The notes under the pieces were generated by a model. The model worked only from the letters and a program-made list of their open reading frames with translations, had not been told where the DNA came from and made no database searches. Below, piece after piece: positions 57,565 to 64,000 of a DNA stretch of 64,000 nt. The stretch's first letter is position 1. Each line of letters starts with the position of its first letter. This stretch comes from Saccopteryx bilineata (taxonomy: Eukaryota; Chordata; Mammalia; Chiroptera; Emballonuridae), in assembly GCF_036850765.1 (NCBI RefSeq), contig NC_089493.1, forward strand, positions 264,914,534 to 264,978,533. Reading direction: 5' to 3'. A program made the translations under genes and the position numbers.

Positions 57565-57922
57565 GGCCCTGGCCGGTTGGCTCAGCATTAGAGCGTCGGC
57601 CCTGCCTGTGGATGTCTTGTGTTCGATTCCAGCTCAGGGCACATAAGAGAAGCAACTATCTGCTTCTCCACCCCTCCCCTTCTCCCTTCTCCCTTCTCTC
57701 TCTATCTCTCTCTTCCCCTACCCCGGGCACTGAGGATGGCTCAGGTGGCCTCTGCCTCAGGCACTAAAATAGCTTGGTTGCCGACCAGTGAAGCAACTGT
57801 CCCAGATGGGCAGAGCATCGCCCCAAAGGGGGCTTGCTGGGTGGATCCCTGTTGGGGCGCACGTGGCAGTCTGTCTCTCTGCCTCCTCACTTCTCACTTA
57901 AGAAAAAAAAAAGAAAAGAAAA
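57565..57922 (+). mobile_element. SINE type A, body partly deleted
   Basis: Head ccctggccggttggctcagc; the segment between the CT-rich tract and 'gggcactgaggatggct' is missing. Inserted directly after the poly(A) of the preceding type C SINE. Confidence 0.9.
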
Positions 57923-58002
57923 TATTTTTAAAAACAGGATACAGAAAGCCCTAAACAAAGGAAGTGGTGATAAATTTGATCACATTCAAATAAAGAGCTT
58001 CT

Positions 58003-58196
58003 TCTTTTTTTTTTTTTTTAAATATTTTATTTATTGATTTTTAGAAAGACAGAGAGAGAGAGGGAGAGAGAAGGGGGGAGGAGCAGGAAGCATCAACTCC
58101 CATATGTGCCTTGACCAGGCAAGCCCGGGATTTCGAACCGGCGACCTCAGTGTTCCAGGTCGATGCTTTATCCCACTGCGCCACCACAGGTCAGGC
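58003..58196 (-). mobile_element. SINE type C
   Basis: Antisense; target duplication aagagcttctt on both sides. Confidence 0.93.
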
Positions 58197-58916
58197 AAGA
58201 GCTTCTTTTTTTGAGGATGGATACTAGTAAGAGAGTAAACAGGTGAGCTGCAGAGTAAAAGGAAGATATTTAAAATGCATTCTGATTGAGTCCAAGTAGG
58301 TAGAGTTCCAAAAACAGGGCAAACTAAAATAGCTTTAGAGATGCATAATTAGATGGTAACCATATAAAAAAATAAAAGCAAGGAAGCAATTACCATTCAA
58401 GCCAGAAGAGTGGTTGTCTCTGAAGGGAAGGCCGAGAGTAGTTACCTGGAGGGTCAGGAGTGGGCTCTGGGGATGGCTCGTGTTTCATTTCTCACCCGGA
58501 GTGGTGTTACACAGGGGTTTGCTTGTGATCATTCATTGAGCTACCTGCTTTGTTTCTGTGCATTTTTCTGTAGATATATTTTATTTCATGGCAAAGAGTT
58601 TTAAATTGTATCTGTCTCAGAAGATTCCTGTAAGATCGTGCATAGGATCCAGTTGCAAAGAGACTGACAGTATCAAAAGTCAGCCACTCTGATTATCATT
58701 GGATTAAGGAATTTTGAGTGTGACCTGCTCATGTGTGTGGAACTCAGAAGAGGATTTATGGGTGGTCCACATAGTCATAGAAGGTCACCTCAGGAACGTA
58801 TGGAAGGCACAGGTGGGTAGGCAATGTAAAGGGCTCATTGGTAGGTCCAATGAGAGATCATGGACCAGCCCAGACACGGCATCTCTCCTACTGGTTCTTT
58901 CAACCAGCAGACCATG
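58197..58916. other. Intergenic, unassigned
   Basis: Unique-looking sequence, no gene recognised. Confidence 0.4.
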
Positions 58917-59093
58917 GCCTGACCTGTGAGCTGGAATGCTGGGGTGGCCAGGTCGAAACCCTAGGCTTGCCCAGTCAAGGCACACAAGAGAAGCAACTAC
59001 GAGTTGATGCTTCCCGCTCCTCCCACACACCTCGCCTTTCCCTCTCTCTCTCCTGTCTCTAAAATCAATAATAAATAAAATCTTTAAAAAAAA
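58917..59093 (+). mobile_element. SINE type C, internally rearranged
   Basis: Head gcctgacctgtgagctggaa lacks the middle of the tRNA-like part and contains the type A-like phrase acaagagaagcaactac before 'gagttgatgcttcccgctcc'. Possible chimera. Confidence 0.75.
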
Positions 59094-59102
59094 ATACCAG
59101 CA

Positions 59103-59262
59103 GCACTGGCCAGATAGCTCGGTTGGTTAGAGCATTGTCCCGAAGCATAGAGGTGGCCAGTGCGACCCCCAGTCAGGGCACACACAGGAACAGATTGATG
59201 TTCCTGTCTCTCTCTCACTCTCTCCCTCCCTCTCTCTCAAATCAGTAAAATTAAAAATTTTT
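59103..59262 (+). mobile_element. SINE type E
   Basis: Head cactggccagatagctcggt, tggttagagcattg, cccccagtcagggcacacac, gttcctgtctctctctcact, A-rich tail. Confidence 0.88.
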
Positions 59263-59728
59263 TAAACCAAAAACCCCAGCAGTTCATGGAGTCCCCCAAC
59301 CATGGAGGCCCAAGTTCAGCGATAGGAAGGTACTTTAGTGAATCAGACTGAGAGCTCTGGAGGACGGGGTTATGCCAGTTATAGCTCTAAGCATCTCCTA
59401 CCATTGCTCAGTGAGGCCTGGTTCAGAAAGAGCTCCAGCCTGTGAGTGCTACTCAGCCTTGGCCAGATCAGTCAGGACCCTGTGGGTGTGTGGGGCCCAG
59501 AGACAGAAGTGGGGGCTCCATCCACATTAGCCTCCAGGCTTCAGAAAGCCTCTCGCTGCCACCCACTCTTTGGCCCCCCGCTGGGCAGAGCAGTGCAGGG
59601 AAGATCTATAGGGTGTGATCTGCCTCAGGCAGGCACAATAAGCTAAAGGCTGCCCGCGCTTCCTGAAGCCACCCAGACAATGAGAGTTGGCTCCCCCGCA
59701 ATCTGGCAAGGCAACCTTTGTTTGTTTA
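59263..59728. other. Intergenic, unassigned
   Basis: GC-richer unique sequence without a recognised gene. Confidence 0.4.
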
Positions 59729-59924
59729 TTTATTTTTTTTAATTTATTCATTTTTAGAGTGGAGACAGACAGAGAGGGAGAGAGAGACAGAGAGAGAGAA
59801 GGGGGAGGAGCTGGAAGCATCAACTCCCATATGTGCCTTGACCAGGCAAGCCCAGGGTTTCGAACCAGCAACCTCAGCATTTCCAGGCCGACACTTTATG
59901 CACTGCGCCACCACAGGTCAGGCG
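59729..59924 (-). mobile_element. SINE type C
   Basis: Antisense; target duplication gcaacctttgttta on both sides. Confidence 0.93.
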
Positions 59925-59934
59925 CAACCTTTGT

Positions 59935-60600
59935 TTATTAAGGCAAGTGTATTGAGGTATAATTTTTATACAATTAAACTCATCCTTTTTGAGCATATAG
60001 TTCAATGAGTTTGACAAATATGTATGTTCCCATAATTACCACCGCAATCCAGATGCACATGTCTGTCACCCCAAAATTTCCCTCAGCCCTTTACAGCCAA
60101 TCCCCTCCTTCTGCCCTTGGCCCCTGGCAACTGCTGATCTGTGTTCTGTCCCTATCATTTTGTCTTTCCTAGAATGTCAAGTAATGGAATCATTCAGATT
60201 GTTGCCTTTTGAATCTGGCTTCATTCACTAAGTATAATGCTTTTGAGAATCATCTGTGTGGTTGCAAGTATCAATAATTTCTTCCTTTTTATTGCTAAGT
60301 AATGTATCACTGTATGGATATATCACAGTTAGGTGGACATTTGGGTTGTTTCCAGTTTGGGCAATTGCTGCTCTATGCATTCACATACAGCTCTTTTAGT
60401 GGACACATATTTTCATTTCTCTAGGGTAAAACCCAGGAGTGAGATTGCTGGGTTGTATGGTACATGTGTATTTATCTTAATAGGAGACTCACAAACTCTT
60501 TTCCAAAGTGGTTATACTTCATCTTTGGTTTTATTCCCATTGGTGGAACTGTTCTCTCATCATCAAAAGCAGGACCACTGTGGAAAGACCACTAATTCAG
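59935..60600 (-). mobile_element. Antisense L1M 3' end
   Basis: Phrases include attgaggtataatttttata, gaatgtcaagtaatggaatc, ggacatttgggttgtttcca, ggtaaaacccaggagtgaga. Confidence 0.75.
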
Positions 60601-61664
60601 TGAGAAACTCAAATTATGGAAGAGTTGTAAAATTTTTTGCTGTTTTAGTTCTTTAAGGACCAACCACAACTCTAAGGATTGAGGCAGGAACGCCCACACC
60701 TCCTGGATGACCAACTGTCTCAGTTTGCCCAAGACTCTCCTGGTTTTAGCACTAAAAGTCTTACATCTTAGGAGACCCCTCAGTCCTAGGACCAAACTGG
60801 GACAGTTAGTCATCCTATTATTGAGTGTCAGACGTTGTGCTAGGTACTGTGCATCCATAACATCATTTTATCCACAGGCCAGTGTCAAGGGAAGGTTTGC
60901 TTCTCCCATCTTGAGCATAAGGAAACAGCCTTTGAGAGGTTAAGTTTATTCCCCAGCCGACACTCCAGAAGAGGTAGAGCCAAACATTGGCAACAGGCCC
61001 ACCAGACTCCAAAGCACTGGTGTGTTGTTCCAAGGCAGATCTCATTCCCGAGATGCTGAGATTTGGGGCTCAGGGGTATAGGCCACCATGGAGCTTTGCT
61101 GCCCTCTGGTGGCAGCTATGGTGGCACTGTGGGTCTGAGTCCACTCTTGTGGGGTGGAGAGGCCAGAAGTCACCCTTTCCTCCCAAAGAGCAGGACTTCA
61201 AATCTGGCCTCAGTTCCACCAGTGTCTGTGGGGGCCCTTGGTCCATCCATCTGTGAGTCACATGGTCGCTTAGGGCCTCACAGACCCAGCACCAGACTGC
61301 TGGGTTTGAGTCTGTGTGACCTTGTGTCAGTCACTCACCCCTTTGGGCCTCAGTTCCTTATCTATAAATCAGAATGACAAACATGTCAACACAGACTAGA
61401 CTTAAACTGAGGTTGTTATTACCAGCTCCTCACACCCACATGCCCACATGCCTTAACTCTCCCTCGCCTTTCTACATTCATTCACTTTACTTCCATCCAG
61501 CAGTTATCCACCAAACACCAGCTCTGTGCCAGACCCTGAGCTGGGGGTGCCAGGGAAACAGCTTCCCTCCTGGCTCTGTATTTTCCACTAATCCACAGTC
61601 TCATGTGTTTATTCCTTCCTTCATCCGTTCATTCACCATGGTGTATCCATTTATTTATTGACTG
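60601..61664. other. Intergenic with MIR relic and CTCF-like site
   Basis: No gene recognised. MIR + relic near 61,280-61,375 (gtgtgaccttgtgtcagtca, ggcctcagttccttatctat). L2-like end near 61,490-61,560 (ccagctctgtgccagaccct). Confidence 0.5.
61098..61116 (-). promoter_or_regulatory. CTCF-like site in unique sequence
   Basis: Reverse complement reads CTGCCACCAGAGGGCAGCA, a very good match to the known CTCF core CCA(C)(C/T)AGRGGGC(A/G). It is not inside a recognised SINE. Confidence 0.5.
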
Positions 61665-62136
61665 TTCTTTTTTTTTTTTTCTTCACAGAGAGAGAGAGTC
61701 AGAGATGGATAGACAAGGACAGACAGACAGGAACGTAGAGATGAGAAGCATCAATCATTAGTTTATCGTTGCGTGTTGCAACACCTTAGTTGTTCATTGA
61801 TTGCTTTCTCATATGTGCCTTGACCGTAGGCCTTCAGCAGACTGAGTAACCCCTTGCTCAAGCCAGTGACCTTGGGTCCAAGCTGGTGAGCTTTTTGCTC
61901 AAACCAGATGAGCCCATCGCCCCCTGGTGGGCAGAGCGTTGCCCCCTGGTGGGAGTGCCGGGTGGATACCGGACGGGCGCATGCGGGAGTCTGACTGTCT
62001 CTCCCTGTTTCCAGCTTCAAAAAAAAAAAAAAAACAGATGAGCCCTCGCTCAAGCTGGTGACCTCAGGGTCTCTAACCTGGGCCCTCCACATCCCATTTC
62101 GACGCTCCATCCATTGTGCCATCACCTGGTCAGGCT
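61665..62136 (-). mobile_element. SINE type B split by a truncated type A SINE
   Basis: Antisense type B: cacagagagagagagtcaga ... ttgaccgtaggccttcagca ... head at tgtgccatcacctggtcagg. Interrupted at 61,913. Confidence 0.93.
61913..62034 (+). mobile_element. 5'-truncated type A SINE, nested
   Basis: Only the last about 120 bp of type A (from atcgccccctggtgggcaga to the poly(A)). Flanked by the duplication cagatgagccc of the host type B SINE. Contains two CTCF-like motifs. Confidence 0.92.
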
Positions 62137-63285
62137 CTTTTTTTGTTTTTAATCACAGTTGACAGTTGATATTATTTTATAGTGTTCATTCATTTTTCTC
62201 ATATTTTCACTCACTTAGCTTCCTTATTCATTCATCTACACTGATCATCTCACTTACATGTTCATTCATTCTTTATTTTTTCAGGCAGTTGTTCACTCCC
62301 TCCCAGCCTCCCCTTCATTCCCCTGTTCTGCAAACATTCTAGAAATACTACTGTACTCTAGGCCAGGATTATATGTTGAGATTCTGGCTAAACTCTCTTC
62401 CCAGACTTGTGGGTAGACAGATGGTGAGGACACACTGTGGCGCCTACTACCTGCCAGTCATTGGGACTGAGAGCAGGGGAGCACCAATAAGGAAGTGACT
62501 GTCTACCTGGAAGAGGGGTCTGGGGGCAGTCAGAGGTTTCATGGAGGAAGTAGCATTTAAACCAAGCTAAGAAGAGTGTGAGGGAGTTCTCCAGGGAGGA
62601 AACAACACTCCACATAGTGTGTGTGTGTGTGTGTGTGTGTGTTGTGTGTGTGTGTTGTGTGTGTGTGTGTGTGTGTGTGTGTTTAGGGGAAAGTGAGGTG
62701 CTTGCAAGGCTGGAGTAAGTGATATAGGCTCATGTGTCCCAGGCCAAGCTCTCCTTAGGTTCCAGTGACAGACATGATCCACTCAAGAACTGCCCCTAAC
62801 TCATCACCCTTGGTTCCTGGAAAATGACCCAGTATCAGGCAGCACCCTGTTATAGGAGTCACCTGTCCAACCTCTAGACACTCAATGGGCAAGCTATCCT
62901 GGGCTGAGCAGGCAATGGCAGCAGTAGTATCTGAGGTACCTGGCCCCCAAAATCGCTTAATTATCCAGCAAATTTTTAAGTGCCTTACTGTGAGCCAGGC
63001 CTTTCCCTAGACACTGGGCACACTGCAGTGAACAAGACAGAACTTCCCTTCTCTAGAGCAGGCAAAAATGATAAACAAAAAACCCAACAAATGTGAAGAC
63101 CACCAAGAAATACTTCTAGCTGAACAAGTTAGGTTTATTACCTCTTTCTAAGAGAAAGTCTGCAGCAAGAGGGTGTTTGAGAGGACTTACAGGATTCTGG
63201 TTTAGGTTAAGTGATTTGGGGAAGGGTTCAAGTATGTGGGCTTCTATTCTAGATTAGATGCTCTATGATTGAATGTTTTGTTTTG
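62137..63285. other. Intergenic with (GT)n and L2-like relic
   Basis: An interrupted (GT)n tract runs 62,617-62,682. L2-like 3' phrases near 62,965-63,060 (gtgccttactgtgagccagg, gcagtgaacaagacagaac). No gene seen. Confidence 0.5.
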
Positions 63286-63616
63286 TTTTGTTTTTTAAGT
63301 GAGAGGAGGAGAGATAGACTCCCACATGCTCCCCAACTGGGTTTCATCCAGCAACCGGTCTGGGGACAATGCTGGAATCAACCAAGCTATTTTTAGTGCC
63401 TGAGGCCAACACTCAAACCATCCGACCTATCCTCAGTGCCCGGGACTGATGCTGGGACCAACCGAATCACTGGCTGTGGGAGGGGAAGAGAGAAGGGTGA
63501 GAGGGAGGGGAAGAGAAGCAGATGGTCACTTCTTACATAAGCCATGATGGGGATGGAACCCAGGACATCCATACCCAGGCCAACGCTCTATCCACTGAGC
63601 AAACTGGCCAGGGCCA
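63286..63616 (-). mobile_element. SINE type A-like, old
   Basis: Antisense: gagatagactcccacatgct, gctatttttagtgcctgagg, head ctatccactgagcaaactgg. Imperfect target duplication atgatt[g]gatg on both sides. Confidence 0.85.
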
Positions 63617-63869
63617 TATGATTGGATGTCTTAAATATTTAAATTGGGAGAAATGAATCTAACCTAATGCTGTAAAGAAACAGCAGTTACTCATATTAGC
63701 CAGAGTGGCAAAAATGTTTAGCCTTTATCTGGTTCCAAAGATATTCTTATTTTTATTTGAGCTCAAACATGATTACAGAGCATTCTTATTTATGTCTTGC
63801 TCCATTACGTTTACAGACTAGCCTAGTGTGGTGTTGGCCTTCCAGGAAATCACTTTCTTCTTTGTGCCT
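63617..63869. other. Intergenic, unassigned
   Basis: Nothing recognised. Confidence 0.4.
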
Positions 63870-64000
63870 TGGCGGGGGGGAGGGGGGGACCAGAGCTGGT
63901 GACCCCTTGCTCAAGCCAGTGACCTTGGGCTTCAAGCCAGCAACTGAAAGCCAGCGACCATGGGGTCATGGGGTCATGTCTACCATCCCACGCTCAAGCC
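63870..64000 (-). mobile_element. SINE type B, cut by the window end
   Basis: Antisense modules: gaccccttgctcaagccagt, gaccttgggcttcaagccag, catcccacgctcaagcc. The head lies beyond the window. Confidence 0.8.

Overview
The window is mammalian nuclear DNA, most likely from a rhinolophoid bat (horseshoe or leaf-nosed bat). It has one spliced vertebrate gene, and the interspersed repeats are dominated by tRNA-derived SINEs. One SINE group resembles, from memory, the Rhin-1 family of rhinolophoid bats, and there are several non-autonomous hAT elements. The species call is an inference from repeat content. No prokaryotic operon, CRISPR array or functional tRNA/rRNA gene was seen.

Layout. Positions 1-7532 are the 5' flank or 5' intron of SH2B2: mostly unique sequence with one old SINE, MIR and L2 relics, a GC-rich promoter-like block near 2690-3120 and three striking inverted repeats. 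Positions 7533-21090 hold SH2B2 (APS), the only intact gene. It has eight coding exons on the + strand giving 632 codons plus stop, with a Phe-zipper dimerisation region, PH domain, SH2 domain and a C-terminal tyrosine tail. Intron 6 appears to use a GC-AG splice pair and contains an 11-unit minisatellite. Introns 1 and 2 carry hAT elements with perfect 8-bp target duplications. Positions 21,100-24,200 are unique downstream flank with L2-like relics.

From about 24.2 kb to the end the sequence becomes AT-rich and transposon-dense. It contains about 45 SINEs of several tRNA-derived types, HAL1/L1M fragments, an NDUFA3 processed pseudogene, a Tc1/mariner-like MITE, and a large antisense L1 (about 37.5-46.1 kb) broken by later insertions. 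No functional protein gene was found there.

The most unusual object is at 41,693-45,043: a DNA transposon inserted in the L1 ORF2. It has CACTGGGG termini, a 3-bp TTT target duplication and a decayed minus-strand coding region. The protein does not belong to a commonly annotated mammalian transposase family; it resembles an uncharacterised multicopy family I recall from invertebrate predicted proteomes. Removing the element and one TTT restores continuous L1 sequence. A second pattern of interest is that the Rhin-1-like SINEs carry one or two near-consensus CTCF motifs each.
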